A DNA stretch of 64,000 nucleotides from the NCBI GenBank assembly GCA_913058345.1, contig CAJXQR010000004.1:62001-126000 (forward strand). Direction: 5' to 3'. Below are positions 49,913 through 59,476 of the stretch, one piece after another. Both the position numbers and the translations under genes were made by a program. The stretch's first letter is position 1. Every line of letters begins with the position of its first letter. The notes beneath the pieces are model-generated. The model worked only from the letters and a program-made list of their open reading frames with translations. It searched no databases and was not told the DNA's origin. Source of the DNA: an uncultured Gammaproteobacteria bacterium (GTDB taxonomy: Bacteria > Pseudomonadota > Gammaproteobacteria > Pseudomonadales > Porticoccaceae).

Positions 49913-51556
49913 TTATTTAGCAGGGCTACGCAACTGACTGAGTCGAAAGCCACAACATAAAAGAGTGACAACATAAGCGGCAAAACCAAGCCCACAAAGA
50001 CCCAATACCGCCAGTGCTCGGTCCATAAAGCTCATCGTCAACCAGTCACCGAATTGCCCCAACGCAAGGTATAACACCCCTGCCATGACCACATTGCCCA
50101 GCAACAACATCCCCGCAAACGCACCCCAGCCACTTGGCGCACAATAGACAGCGCGACTGCGCAAGCCGCGAAACAATAAACCCGCATTGAGAAACGCCGC
50201 CAACGATGTTGCCAGGGCCAGGCCGACATGGCCTAAGGAGAAGTAGTGATGTAAAAAGAAAACAAACAACAGGTTCATCACCATATTCGCCGCCATTGCA
50301 GCGAGGCCAATCTTCACCGGTGTTTTAGTATCCTGGCGTGCAAAATAGCCCGGAGCCAACACCTTAATGAGCATAAAGGCCACCACGCCCAAGGCATAGG
50401 CACGCAGACTGAAACCGGCCATAACGATATCGCGCTGGTCAATTTCACGGCCATCGTAAAAAAGTGCGGCGAGCAGTGGCTCGGCAATCATCATTAAAGC
50501 AATAGAGGCAGGCACAGCAATTAATAACACGAAACGAATCGCCCAATCGAGGATGGCATTAAATTCTTCCGCCGATTGTGTCGCATGCTGGCGCGAAAGA
50601 TTGGGCAAAATAACCGTCGCCGCCGCCACACCAAACACACCAAGCGGTAACTCAGCCAGTCGGTCAGAATAATAAAGCCATGAAACACTACCGGTGGGGA
50701 GGAAGGAGGCGATCACCGTGTCCAGCAGCAAATTGATTTGGCTCACAGAGACACCAAAAATGGCCGGAGCCATCAAACGAAGAATTTGTCGCACACCGGG
50801 GTATTGCCAATCCAGCTTCGGCGAGGGCAGCAAATGAAGACTCGCTAAGAAAGGAATTTGAAAAAGCATCTGGATGACACCGGCGGCAAACACCCCCCAT
50901 GCCAGGGCAAAGACGGGGCGCTCAAACCAGGGCGCCGCCACTAGCGCAGCGCTGATCAAACAGACATTCAGCCAGACCGGAGTAAAAGCTGGCACCGCAA
51001 AACGATCGTAACTGTTTAAAATACCACCGGCAAAACCGGTTAATGAAATAAACAGCAAATAGGGAAAGGTGACCCTGATCATTTCTGTCGTGGCCTGAAA
51101 TTTAGCCGCATCGCCGGCAAAGCCCGGGGCAAAAAGCCCAGCCAGCATAGGGGCGGCAATTACGGCAATAAGCGTAAGCACAATTAATACCGAACCCAAG
51201 GCCCCAGCGACGCGATCAACTAAGGCTTTTACAGCGGCATGCCCTCCCTCGTTGCGATAGTCGCTAAGCACTGGCACAAATGCCTGGGCAAAAGCACCCT
51301 CAGCAAACAGGCGGCGCAAAAAGTTGGGGATTTTAAAAGCGACAAAGAAAGCATCAGCAAAGCCATCGGCACCAATCACCCGGGCAAATACGACGTCCCG
51401 GATCAGTCCGAGTATGCGCGACAGCATAGTCATGGCACCAACAATGGCACTGGAGCCGAGCAAACTGCGTCGGGGCTTTTCAACCGGGGTTTCGACCGGG
51501 TCTTTTAGCGGGTCTCTTTGATGGGAGGGGTGCGGGGGCGTTTGATTATCGCGCAA
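49913..51556 (-). CDS. murJ: MurJ, lipid II flippase
   Basis: A 547-aa polytopic membrane protein of the MOP family with about 14 hydrophobic segments. Typical stretches are MLSRILGLIRDVVFARVIGADGFADAFFVAFKIPNFLRRLFAEGAFAQAFVPVL and GVFGVAAATVILPNLSRQHA. MurJ flips lipid II across the inner membrane for peptidoglycan synthesis. A hydrophilic Pro-rich N-terminal tail of about 35 residues (TPPHPSHQRDPLKDPVETPVEKP) precedes the first helix. It is divergent from hslV with 256 bp between. Confidence 0.96.
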   Translation of the reverse strand: MRDNQTPPHPSHQRDPLKDPVETPVEKPRRSLLGSSAIVGAMTMLSRILGLIRDVVFARVIGADGFADAFFVAFKIPNFLRRLFAEGAFAQAFVPVLSDYRNEGGHAAVKALVDRVAGALGSVLIVLTLIAVIAAPMLAGLFAPGFAGDAAKFQATTEMIRVTFPYLLFISLTGFAGGILNSYDRFAVPAFTPVWLNVCLISAALVAAPWFERPVFALAWGVFAAGVIQMLFQIPFLASLHLLPSPKLDWQYPGVRQILRLMAPAIFGVSVSQINLLLDTVIASFLPTGSVSWLYYSDRLAELPLGVFGVAAATVILPNLSRQHATQSAEEFNAILDWAIRFVLLIAVPASIALMMIAEPLLAALFYDGREIDQRDIVMAGFSLRAYALGVVAFMLIKVLAPGYFARQDTKTPVKIGLAAMAANMVMNLLFVFFLHHYFSLGHVGLALATSLAAFLNAGLLFRGLRSRAVYCAPSGWGAFAGMLLLGNVVMAGVLYLALGQFGDWLTMSFMDRALAVLGLCGLGFAAYVVTLLCCGFRLSQLRSPAK

Positions 51557-51754
51557 TGACCTGTCCTGTGACTAGCGAGCCTGTGAGTAGCTATGTCGCT
51601 ATCAGCTACCGACCGAAACCGTGACACCATGCCGACCGGCTCAAATAAAATGATGAGTTATCTGTATTGACGTTCAGCGCCTGTTCGCGCCCAGTGTAGT
51701 GTAACGGTGCGCCAAGTCAGCACCAAGCGGCACGACAAAGAGCTGCAGAAAAAC

Positions 51755-51783
51755 ATTGAATTCGGTCACTCCCGTCCCCACAT
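51755..51783 (+). promoter_or_regulatory. Sigma-32-like promoter of hslVU
   Basis: ATTGAAT (51755-51761), 14 bp, then CCCCACAT (51776-51783), resembling CTTGAAA-N11-16-CCCCATNT. It would start transcription about 20 nt before the hslV start. The rest of 51557-51754 shows no gene. Confidence 0.6.
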
Positions 51784-51812
51784 AGGCTTGAGCATACATC
51801 AAGGAGATTCCA

Positions 51813-52373
51813 TTGGAACAATATCGAGGCACAACCATTCTTTCCGTCAGACGCAACGGCAAAGTCGTTATCGGTGGCGATGGCCAGGTTTCGTTGGGTA
51901 ACACCATCATGAAAGGCAATGCGCGCAAAGTGCGCCGCTTGTACAACGATGAAGTTATCGCCGGCTTTGCCGGTGGCACCGCCGATGCCTTCACCCTATT
52001 CGAACGTTTTGAAGCCAAATTAGAAGAACACCGGGGCAACCTGGTACGCGCCGCGGTTGAACTGGCTAAAGACTGGCGCACTGACCGTATATTACGACGC
52101 CTTGAAGCCCTGCTTGCCGTAGCCAATAAAGATGCCTCGCTGATCATCACCGGTAATGGCGATGTGATTCAGCCTGAGAACGATTTAATCGCCATCGGTT
52201 CTGGTGGCCCCTTCGCCCAATCCGCGGCCAAAGCCCTGCTCGACAACACCGAGCTCAGCGCCCGAGACATCGTTGAAAAAGGTTTGGAGATTGCCGGTGA
52301 TATCTGCATCTACACCAACCACAATCGCACCATTGAAGAGCTCGACAGCGCCGTTACTGAGCAGCCCGAGTAG
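51813..52373 (+). CDS. hslV: HslV (ClpQ), peptidase subunit of the HslUV protease
   Basis: A 186-aa N-terminal-nucleophile hydrolase. Thr at residue 7 or 8 of [14 protein letters not shown] would be exposed after removal of a short propeptide (MEQYRG); E. coli HslV has only Met before it. [26 protein letters not shown] and [20 protein letters not shown] follow the family closely. The start is TTG with AAGGAG 6 nt upstream; there is no nearby ATG. It forms the dodecameric proteolytic core for HslU, 42 bp downstream. Confidence 0.96.
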   Translation: MEQYRGTTILSVRRNGKVVIGGDGQVSLGNTIMKGNARKVRRLYNDEVIAGFAGGTADAFTLFERFEAKLEEHRGNLVRAAVELAKDWRTDRILRRLEALLAVANKDASLIITGNGDVIQPENDLIAIGSGGPFAQSAAKALLDNTELSARDIVEKGLEIAGDICIYTNHNRTIEELDSAVTEQPE

Positions 52374-52415
52374 AACCACCCCGCTTCAAAACCCGTCAAT
52401 TTTAGGAAACATCCC

Positions 52416-53747
52416 ATGTCAAATATGACCCCTCGTGAAATCGTCCACGAGCTCGACCGTCACATTGTTGGCCAAAACAAGGCCAAACGCGCCGTTGCCA
52501 TTGCCCTGCGCAACCGTTGGCGTCGCATGCAGTTGAGCGAAGACCTGCGCAATGAAGTCACCCCCAAAAACATTTTAATGATCGGCCCCACTGGCGTTGG
52601 TAAAACTGAAATCGCCCGCCGATTAGCTAAGCTATCAAACGCGCCCTTTATTAAAGTGGAAGCCACCAAGTTCACCGAAGTGGGTTATGTTGGCCGCGAT
52701 GTTGAATCAATTATTCGCGACCTGGTTGAAACCTCGGTTAAGTTGCTACGCGAACAGGAAGTCACCAAGGTAGATCAACGCGCTCAAGATCTGGCTGAAG
52801 AGCGCATTCTCGACGCACTGCTGCCCCCCGCGCGCGGTGACGAGGATAAAACAGAAGTCGAGGACTCCACTGCTCGCCAACTGTTCCGCAAAAAATTGCG
52901 CGAGGGCGACCTCGATGACAAAGAGATTGAAATTGATCTCAGCGCCGCCGCACCCAACGTCGAGATTATGGCGCCGCCCGGCATGGAAGAAATGACCAGT
53001 CAGCTGCAGGGCATGTTTTCCAATATGGCGGGCGGTAAAACAAAAACCCGCAAGCTCACCGTTGCCCAGGCGCTAAAACACCTCACAGAAGAGGAAGCGG
53101 CCAAGCTGGTTAACGAAGACGACATCAAAACTCGCGCAATCACCAATACCGAGCAAAACGGCATTGTCTTTATTGACGAACTCGACAAAGTCGCCAAACG
53201 CGGCGAAACCTCGGGTACAGATGTTTCTCGCGAAGGCGTACAGCGCGACCTGCTGCCATTGATAGAAGGCAGTACAGTGTCGACCAAGTACGGCATGATC
53301 AAAACCGATCACATCCTGTTTATCGCCTCGGGAGCCTTCCACTTTTCCAAACCCTCCGATTTAATTCCCGAACTGCAGGGCCGCTTGCCGATTCGTGTCG
53401 AGCTCGATTCACTCAATGCCGACGACTTCCAGCGCATCCTCACCGAGCCCAAAGCCTCTCTCACCGAACAGTATCGCGAGCTACTGGCCACCGAGGGCTT
53501 GGGTGTCAATTTTAGTGACGCGGGTGTTAAGCGTCTGGCAGAGATTGCTTCAGAAGTGAATGAGCGCACTGAGAATATTGGCGCACGTCGTTTACATACC
53601 GTCCTTGAGCGCTTGCTGGAAGAGGTGTCTTTTGAGGCCGCTGATCTGGCAGCCGATGGTAAAACCATCGATATCGATGCCGCCTTCGTCGACCAGCACC
53701 TCGACGCACTGGCCAGCGACGAAGATTTGTCACGTTTTATTCTTTAA
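52416..53747 (+). CDS. hslU: HslU (ClpY), ATPase subunit of the HslUV protease
   Basis: A 443-aa AAA+ unfoldase: [34 protein letters not shown], Walker [10 protein letters not shown], pore loop GYVGRD, intermediate domain about 110-240, Walker [15 protein letters not shown], sensor [14 protein letters not shown] and the C-terminal SRFIL that docks into HslV. It unfolds substrates for HslV and is heat-inducible in Gammaproteobacteria. A gap of 197 bp without a recognisable gene separates it from uup. Confidence 0.98.
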   Translation: MSNMTPREIVHELDRHIVGQNKAKRAVAIALRNRWRRMQLSEDLRNEVTPKNILMIGPTGVGKTEIARRLAKLSNAPFIKVEATKFTEVGYVGRDVESIIRDLVETSVKLLREQEVTKVDQRAQDLAEERILDALLPPARGDEDKTEVEDSTARQLFRKKLREGDLDDKEIEIDLSAAAPNVEIMAPPGMEEMTSQLQGMFSNMAGGKTKTRKLTVAQALKHLTEEEAAKLVNEDDIKTRAITNTEQNGIVFIDELDKVAKRGETSGTDVSREGVQRDLLPLIEGSTVSTKYGMIKTDHILFIASGAFHFSKPSDLIPELQGRLPIRVELDSLNADDFQRILTEPKASLTEQYRELLATEGLGVNFSDAGVKRLAEIASEVNERTENIGARRLHTVLERLLEEVSFEAADLAADGKTIDIDAAFVDQHLDALASDEDLSRFIL

Positions 53748-53944
53748 CTAGAAACCTATGCACGAGAGCCATTTTGTTCCCATGCTGCGTCGTTTAAAAA
53801 CGCCTACTTTTGGTAAAAAAGTGCTCAATCGGTCATTTACACCTGTAAACTCCCTCATTGCGCGCTTTTTTGCCTTGCCTGGAAACAAAATCATCTCCCG
53901 TGCAAAGGCCTCTACTCAATGTACACATTACAGTCACTTCCACT

Positions 53945-55837
53945 ATGCCCCTACTTCGACTCGACAACGTAAGCCTGCACTTTGGCACTCGCGACCTGCT
54001 GAAATCGGTCGACCTTACCCTGCACAAGAATCAGAAAATCGGTTTGCTGGGTCGCAATGGCGAGGGCAAAACCACCTTGCTGAAACTACTCGGTCAGCGT
54101 ATTCAACCCGACAGTGGTGAGTACTGGCTGCGTCCCGGTTGTAAGATTGCCTGGCTAGAGCAAGATCTACCCGACGCCGACGAGTCCTCCGTCTACGATC
54201 TCGTGGCCAGCGGCCTCGACGATGTTGGCGCTTTGCTCGCGGCCTATCACCACAGCATTAATGACGGCGATATGGACGCGATGGCTCGAGTGCAGCAAGA
54301 ACTCGAGGCCAAAGATGGCTGGGCCTTGCAACAAAAGGTCGACACAATTATTAGCCAGCTTGAGCTGCCCGCCGATGCGCTAATGAAGTCACTGTCGGGG
54401 GGTTGGCGCAAGCGTGTAGCTCTCGCCAAAGCTCTCGTCACCGACCCCGATATATTACTGCTGGATGAGCCGACCAACCACCTCGACATTCTCGCCATTG
54501 AGTGGCTCGAAAATCAGCTTAAAAACTTTCGCGGCGCTTTAATATTGGTGACTCACGACCGGGCCTTTTTGCAGCAAGTGGCGAATGAAATTGTTGAGTT
54601 AGACCGCGGCACGCTGCACGCCTGGAGTGGCGACTACCACGGCTTTCTTGTTTTTCGCGAACAGCAAATGGCCGAGGAAGAAAAGGCCAACGCCCTGTTC
54701 GACAAAAAACTCGCCCAGGAAGAAGTGTGGATACGCCAGGGTATTAAAGCCCGCCGCACCCGCAACGAAGGCCGCGTTCGCGCCCTGAAGAGTCTGCGCG
54801 AAGAACACTCCCAACGCGTTAGCCGTCAAGGCAAAGCCGACTTCAGCATCGAAGCCGGTGGCACCTCGGGTAAAATCGTCGCCGAGCTCGAGCACGTCAG
54901 CCACGCTTTTAACGGCACGCCCGTGATTAGCGACCTATCCCTGAAAGTGCTGCGCGGCGACCGCATCGGTTTTGTCGGTGCCAATGGGGCGGGCAAGTCG
55001 ACCCTGCTCAAAGTCTTACTCGGAGAACTGGAACCCCAGGAAGGCACGGTGAAGCTCGGCACCAAAATGGAAATCGCCTATTTTGACCAGCTCAGAAACC
55101 AGCTCAACCCCGAGCAAAACTTGCTCGACAATGTTTGTGGCGGACGCGATTTTATCAGTATCAATGGTAAAGACCGCCACGCCATTAGCTACCTCAGCGA
55201 CTTCCTATTCAGTCCCGATCGGGTACGTATTCCGGTAAAAACCCTCTCGGGTGGTGAGCAAAACCGCGCCATTTTAGCCAAGCTATTTAGCAAGCCCGCC
55301 AATGTACTCGTTCTCGATGAGCCAACCAACGATCTCGACATCGAAACCCTGGAGTTGCTCGAAGAGATTTTATTGGATTTCAACGGCACCGTGCTCTTAG
55401 TCAGCCACGACCGAGAATTTATGGACCACACTGTGACCCGTATTCTCACCTTTGACGGTCAGGGCAAAATCAGTGCCCACGTCGGCGGTTACAGCGACTG
55501 GGTGGCTAGAGGCGGCAAACTGCAGGCGGAAAGCCAAACGACTAGCCCGGTAAAAAATACCGAAGCCCCGCTCAAAGAGACCGGCAAAAGTACGACTGAA
55601 ACCCCCACCGTGGTAAAAAAGAAACGCTCTTACAAAGCGCAACGTGAGCTCGATTCGCTCCCCGGGTTAATAGAAGAGCTAGAAAATCGTCAAGCTGAAC
55701 TGGAAACCCGTATTGGTCAGGCCGACTTTTACAGTCTGGAACCCGCCACTCAGCAAGAAACCCTCGATGAAATGACAACACTCGCCGCTAAACTGGAAGA
55801 GAGCTACGCCCGCTGGGAAGAGCTCGATTCCGCTTAA
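53945..55837 (+). CDS. uup: Uup, ABC-F family ATPase
   Basis: A 630-aa protein with two ABC domains and no membrane part. First: GRNGEGKTT, LSGGWRKRVALAKAL, DEPTNHLD; second: GANGAGKST, LSGGEQNRAILAKLF, DEPTNDLD. A C-terminal coiled coil (ELDSLPGLIEELENRQAELETRIGQADFY) identifies the Uup type, which acts on ribosomes or branched DNA and lowers precise transposon excision in E. coli. ATG 53945 (MPLLRLDNVSLHFG) is the family start; 29 open codons upstream are not conserved. Confidence 0.95.
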   Translation: MPLLRLDNVSLHFGTRDLLKSVDLTLHKNQKIGLLGRNGEGKTTLLKLLGQRIQPDSGEYWLRPGCKIAWLEQDLPDADESSVYDLVASGLDDVGALLAAYHHSINDGDMDAMARVQQELEAKDGWALQQKVDTIISQLELPADALMKSLSGGWRKRVALAKALVTDPDILLLDEPTNHLDILAIEWLENQLKNFRGALILVTHDRAFLQQVANEIVELDRGTLHAWSGDYHGFLVFREQQMAEEEKANALFDKKLAQEEVWIRQGIKARRTRNEGRVRALKSLREEHSQRVSRQGKADFSIEAGGTSGKIVAELEHVSHAFNGTPVISDLSLKVLRGDRIGFVGANGAGKSTLLKVLLGELEPQEGTVKLGTKMEIAYFDQLRNQLNPEQNLLDNVCGGRDFISINGKDRHAISYLSDFLFSPDRVRIPVKTLSGGEQNRAILAKLFSKPANVLVLDEPTNDLDIETLELLEEILLDFNGTVLLVSHDREFMDHTVTRILTFDGQGKISAHVGGYSDWVARGGKLQAESQTTSPVKNTEAPLKETGKSTTETPTVVKKKRSYKAQRELDSLPGLIEELENRQAELETRIGQADFYSLEPATQQETLDEMTTLAAKLEESYARWEELDSA

Positions 55838-56019
55838 ACACCGAGCCGTCAACTTGGCCCTGCATCGACCTTGAAACTTTAAGCCTCACAAACTTCAGAC
55901 GACACACCAAAAAATGCTTCAAATTGACACCCCGCCCCCCGCTCGCTTAAGGTGGCGGGCTACCTATTCAATACTAGACCTTCCAATACTAGACTATCCA
56001 ACCCACAGTGGAGACACCC

Positions 56020-56535
56020 ATGCCCAGTTCTGTTGAAATTGCACCCGGTCGTTATCGTGAATCTTATGGCCGCTACCTCGAAGATTTTAAGGTCGGCGAC
56101 ATTTACGAACACCGCCCCGGTCGCACCATTACTGAGACTGACAACACCTGGTTTACTTTACTTACGATGAACCAGCACCCGCTGCATTTCGACAAAGAGT
56201 ACGCCAAGCACAGCGAATTCGGTAAAATTCTGGTTAACAGCACCATGACGCTGTCAATGGTGGCAGGTATGAGTGTCTCTGACGTCAGCCAGAAAACTAT
56301 CGCCAACCTGGGCTGGGACAAAATTAAAATGCCAGCGCCCGTTTTCGTCGGCGACACTATTTATGCGGAATCTGAAGTCTTAGAAATTCGCGAATCAAAA
56401 AGCCGCCCCACAGCGGGTATTGTCACCGTCAGAACCCTGGGTAAAAATCAGGATGACGTTGTGATTATGGATTTTGTACGCTCCATGCTGATTCCCAAAA
56501 CAGGTCACGCGGTTGACGATAGAGCCAACTACTAA
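56020..56535 (+). CDS. MaoC-like (hotdog-fold) acyl-CoA hydratase
   Basis: A 171-aa single-hotdog protein: EDFKVGDIYEHRPGRTITETDNTWFTLLTMNQHPLHFDKEYA contains the hydratase-2-like Asp/His site in NQHPLHFD, and KILVNSTMTLSMVAGMSV continues the fold. It probably hydrates an enoyl-CoA. ATG 56020 is used because GGAG is 6 nt upstream; a GTG four codons earlier overlaps that site. An acyl-CoA dehydrogenase gene follows after 137 bp, so the two may act in one acyl-CoA pathway. A direct repeat CAATACTAGAC lies 25-55 bp upstream. Confidence 0.88.
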   Translation: MPSSVEIAPGRYRESYGRYLEDFKVGDIYEHRPGRTITETDNTWFTLLTMNQHPLHFDKEYAKHSEFGKILVNSTMTLSMVAGMSVSDVSQKTIANLGWDKIKMPAPVFVGDTIYAESEVLEIRESKSRPTAGIVTVRTLGKNQDDVVIMDFVRSMLIPKTGHAVDDRANY

Positions 56536-56672
56536 AGCCAATCGTTTACAGCACACCCGGCTGTTAATGCCCCTTACTTAACAGCCTTAGTTCGCCTGTA
56601 TCACCATTTGTCATTTTTACTGCACGGCTCTATCAGCCTGATAGCCACCCACTACCCACTACGAGACGCCCT

Positions 56673-57818
56673 ATGTCAAACGAAGAAGAAACGCTCATCC
56701 TCGACAGTGTTAACCGTTGGTTGGAAAGAGATGTCGCCCCCTACGCCCACGACCTTGAACAAGCGGACGAATACCCCCACGCCATGGTTGAGCAAATGAA
56801 AGAATTGGGGCTGTTCGGCGCGACCATTAACCCGGAGTACGGCGGCCTCGGGCTCAGCGCCTCGACCTACTCCAAAATCGTGGCCGCTGTGGCCGAGGTG
56901 TGGATGTCACTATCGGGCATCTTCAACTCCCACCTGATCATGGCGCGCTGCGTACAGAGCTTCGGCACCGAAGAACAAAAGCAAAAATACCTCCCTCGCT
57001 TCGCCACGGGTGAACTGCGCGGTGGCATTGGCCTCACCGAACCCGATGCGGGCACCGACCTGCAAGGTATTCGTTGCACCGCCAAAAAAGACGGCGACTA
57101 CTATGTTGTCAATGGTTCCAAAGCCTGGATCACCAATTCTGTTGAAGGCAGCGTTATCGGTCTGTTGGTTAAAACGGACCCCACCGCCACCCCGCCCCGC
57201 AAGGGCATGAGTATGTTTATCGCCGAAAATGGCGACGGCTTTAAGGTCACTAAAAAACTGAAAAAACTGGGCTATAAAGGCATTGATACCGCCGATATTA
57301 GCTTCGACAACTACCGCGTTCACAAAGACTGCCTCATTGGCGGTGTTGAAGGCCAGGGCTTTTACAATGCCGTTGGCGGCCTCGAACTGGGCCGTATCAA
57401 CGTTGCCGCTCGTGGTGTCGGCGTTGCCACCGCAGCACTGAAACAAGCTACGGCCTACGCCCAACAGCGAAAAACCTTCGGCAAACCCATTTGTGAACAC
57501 CAGGCTATTCAGCTCAAACTGGGCGAAATGGCCACCCGTACCGAAGCGGCCCGTCTGCTGCTTGAACAAGCCGCCAAAGCCTTTGACAGCGGTGAGCGTT
57601 GCGACATGGAAGCCGGTATGGCCAAGTACTTTGCCACCGAGGCCGCCGCCAAAAATGCCGACGAAAACCTGCGTATCCACGGCGCCTTTGGCTACTCCTG
57701 TGAAGCCGATGTCGAGCGTCTCTACCGCGATGCACCCTTGATGATTATTGGCGAGGGCACGAACGAAATGCAGCGTATTATTATTTCGCGCCAGCTCATC
57801 GAACGAAACCCTATCTAA
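56673..57818 (+). CDS. Acyl-CoA dehydrogenase
   Basis: A 381-aa flavoenzyme of normal length. Motifs: GGIGLTEPDAGTDLQGIRC (FAD/substrate loop), YAQQRKTFGKPICEHQAIQ, and the C-terminal catalytic-base region IIGEGTNEMQRIIISRQLI, where the Glu of GEGTNE is at the position of the catalytic base of medium-chain dehydrogenase. It introduces the alpha-beta double bond into an acyl-CoA; the upstream MaoC-like protein could hydrate the product. Chain preference cannot be told. Confidence 0.94.
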   Translation: MSNEEETLILDSVNRWLERDVAPYAHDLEQADEYPHAMVEQMKELGLFGATINPEYGGLGLSASTYSKIVAAVAEVWMSLSGIFNSHLIMARCVQSFGTEEQKQKYLPRFATGELRGGIGLTEPDAGTDLQGIRCTAKKDGDYYVVNGSKAWITNSVEGSVIGLLVKTDPTATPPRKGMSMFIAENGDGFKVTKKLKKLGYKGIDTADISFDNYRVHKDCLIGGVEGQGFYNAVGGLELGRINVAARGVGVATAALKQATAYAQQRKTFGKPICEHQAIQLKLGEMATRTEAARLLLEQAAKAFDSGERCDMEAGMAKYFATEAAAKNADENLRIHGAFGYSCEADVERLYRDAPLMIIGEGTNEMQRIIISRQLIERNPI

Positions 57819-57904
57819 GACCTAACCTGGCTTTTCTACTCCTCTATCTACAGCACCTTCAGCCCCTGGATTTATACGTCTAATAATAACAGCGGGGGCT
57901 TAAG

Positions 57905-58000
57905 GTGGATCGACCTTCTTTAGTTTTATTGATAAGTTGCATAATAAGGCCCATGAAGGGGCTTCAAGATATTCTGCAGACCATCGATATCATTGGATCT
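57905..58000 (-). pseudogene. Fossil fragment of a second REP-associated transposase
   Basis: On the minus strand the sequence aligns base by base with the middle of the transposase at 58014-58669: GGTCTGCAGAATATCTTGAA here versus GGCCTGCATAATGTGTTGAA there, with similarity fading downstream. It would read NDIDGLQNILKPLH before meeting stops (TAA) and indels. The N-terminal half is missing because repeat R1 abuts it at 58003. Identity is about 75-80% over 50 bp by eye. Confidence 0.7.
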
Positions 58001-58002
58001 TC

Positions 58003-58025
58003 AAAAGGGGACGCTACCCTTTTTT
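58003..58025. repeat. REP-like repeat R1
   Basis: AAAAGGGGACGCTACCCTTTTT, the reverse complement of the units at 58687 and 58715. The transposase stop codon (TAG at 58014-58016) and its last codons (KKG) lie inside this repeat. Confidence 0.85.
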
Positions 58026-58669
58026 AGGTCTCCCTTGCGACCTGTATCTCAGCGATCGACCTGCCAAAACCTCAAGTCCGTCAAGAAAGTCCTCACCACC
58101 ACATGGCAAACCTTTCTCAGCATGCCTGCGCAACAAACCGATGTTTTCTTCTGTTTCTGGCACCGCAAGCCACTTCGCCCACTCGCTACTCGACAATGTG
58201 CGTAATGCCTGGGGTGGCTGCGCTAATAATGCACGACTTTCCAACCCACAATGACTGGCGGCACTTGACCATGGATAGGTCTCTGCTTGCGCCAACATGC
58301 CGGCCTCGACTGGATTTCTTTCCACATAACGAATCGCTGAACAGGTATAAGCCTCGTCCAATGCTGATGAAAAAAACCGACCCTGCCATAAATGTCCCCG
58401 CCACCCTTTTGCTTTATTAATATGTTGGGCATAACGCATATGAAGAGGTTTCAACACATTATGCAGGCCATCGACATCACTAGGTGGACATGGTTTGTCA
58501 TCAGGCAATACGCAAGCACATCCACATTAAATTTCTGGCAATAGTGCGCCAGCCACTCTAAGTAAATAGAGCGGTCATCATCTTCAAAAAAGACATCTTC
58601 ACGCCGATTACCTCGCTGGGTAATGTGATGTGGAATACCAGCAAAGACGTTTCTGGCTATTCTGGGCAT
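58014..58669 (-). pseudogene. REP-associated tyrosine transposase (RAYT, IS200/IS605-like TnpA), frameshifted
   Basis: The N-terminal part (58669 to about 58483) reads MPRIARNVFAGIPHHITQRGN... to LAYCLMTNHVHLV, with the HUH motif HVH; the rest (from about 58480 to 58014) continues in another frame as SDVDGLHNVLKPLHMRYAQHIN (probable catalytic Tyr), GHLWQGRFFSS, IRYVERNPVEAGM and YPWSSAASH, ending GRPKKG. Together they form one RAYT of about 215 residues. A frameshift or small deletion just after HVHL (near 58475-58485) breaks it. RAYTs act on REP-type palindromes, and such repeats flank it on both sides. Confidence 0.88.
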
Positions 58670-58686
58670 GCGAGTGATCCTATAAT

Positions 58687-58776
58687 AAAAAGGGTAGCGT
58701 CCCCTTTAGCTCTTAAAAGGATAGCGTCCCCTTTAGCTCTTTAATTCTTCAACAAAAAGGGGACGCTACCCTTTAA
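58687..58776. repeat. REP-like repeat cluster R2-R3-R4
   Basis: R2 (58687-58714) and R3 (58715-58741) are tandem direct copies of an AAAAGGGTAGCGTCCCCTTT unit followed by AGCTCTT (R3 has GGATAGCG); R4 (58754-58776) is inverted. R2 or R3 with R4 can form a large hairpin, the BIME-like layout expected of REP sequences. No other copies are seen in the window except R1. Confidence 0.85.
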
Positions 58777-58802
58777 TTTTCTTTAATCCTTTAATCCCAA
58801 GG

Positions 58803-58836
58803 TAAAAAAAAGCCCCGGCGTTAACCAGGGCTTTTT
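58803..58836 (-). terminator. Intrinsic terminator of pilA
   Basis: AAAAAGCCC (58836-58828 on the minus strand) pairs with GGGCTTTTT (58815-58807), followed by a run of T to 58804. It is 52 bp after the pilA stop and separates pilA from the repeat cluster. Confidence 0.85.
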
Positions 58837-58887
58837 ATGGTGAGGGGTCGGTATTAATTAAAACGTACCAGAACCCTCATCCCTTAC

Positions 58888-59319
58888 TTACTGACAACCA
58901 GAAGGCAGAAATTTTGCGTCACCAGCTGTCGCACACGTCCAATCAGTTATGGGATCACCGGGAGCCACTTGAGTAGGTGTCAAAGTGAAAGTAAAGTTCC
59001 GTACCTTCGAGTTAACGGGGGCAGCATTATGTAATGTAACCGTGATTACGCCGTTACCATCGTGCGTAGCTGTATCTGTATAACGACCTGAATCTGCCGC
59101 ATCAAACTGGTTCGTTGGAGGCAATGCACCCATGGAATCGTTGTACTCTGTAATACTGCTCTTAATCGCAGAAGCCGTCGCCATACCTTCTGCAACTTGA
59201 GAGCGTGCAATGAAATCTTGGTAAATAGGCAGAGCGACTGCTGCCAAAATGCCGATGATCGCAATTACAATCATCAATTCAATCAATGTAAAACCCTGTT
59301 GTTTGCTGTGTTTTTTCAT
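58888..59319 (-). CDS. pilA: PilA, major type IV pilin
   Basis: A 143-aa type IVa prepilin. A short basic leader MKKHSKQQG is followed by the peptidase site G9-F10 and the hydrophobic helix [20 protein letters not shown] with Glu5 of the mature protein (PilD cleaves and methylates here). The globular part ends with a Cys pair (TCATAG ... SGC) forming the D-loop. It is divergent from pilB, with a sigma-54 promoter 64-80 bp upstream and a terminator downstream, so it is a single-gene unit under likely PilR control. Confidence 0.96.
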   Translation of the reverse strand: MKKHSKQQGFTLIELMIVIAIIGILAAVALPIYQDFIARSQVAEGMATASAIKSSITEYNDSMGALPPTNQFDAADSGRYTDTATHDGNGVITVTLHNAAPVNSKVRNFTFTLTPTQVAPGDPITDWTCATAGDAKFLPSGCQ

Positions 59320-59382
59320 GGTCTATCTCCTAGATAACATGCTGAAAATTAAGTTATGAGAGTTGCTCACGAGACTAAACAA

Positions 59383-59399
59383 TACAAAGCTCGTGCCAA
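59383..59399 (-). promoter_or_regulatory. Sigma-54 promoter of pilA
   Basis: TTGGCACGAGCTTTGTA on the minus strand matches TTGGCACG-N4-TTGCA with correct -24/-12 spacing; the -12 has GT instead of GC. Transcription would start near 59371, about 50 nt before the ATG. PilR, encoded at 42578-43993, is the expected activator. Confidence 0.8.
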
Positions 59400-59476
59400 C
59401 TCTATATTGTCTATACTAAACAATAGGTTATAGGATATTTCACTCCGCAGTTTATAACGATCCATTCTCCAATCAG

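Noticed and set aside
56910-57680. 256-codon minus-strand open frame inside the acyl-CoA dehydrogenase gene
   Set aside because: Antisense shadow of a GC-rich coding frame; composition is Phe/Gly/Val-rich without any fold motif.
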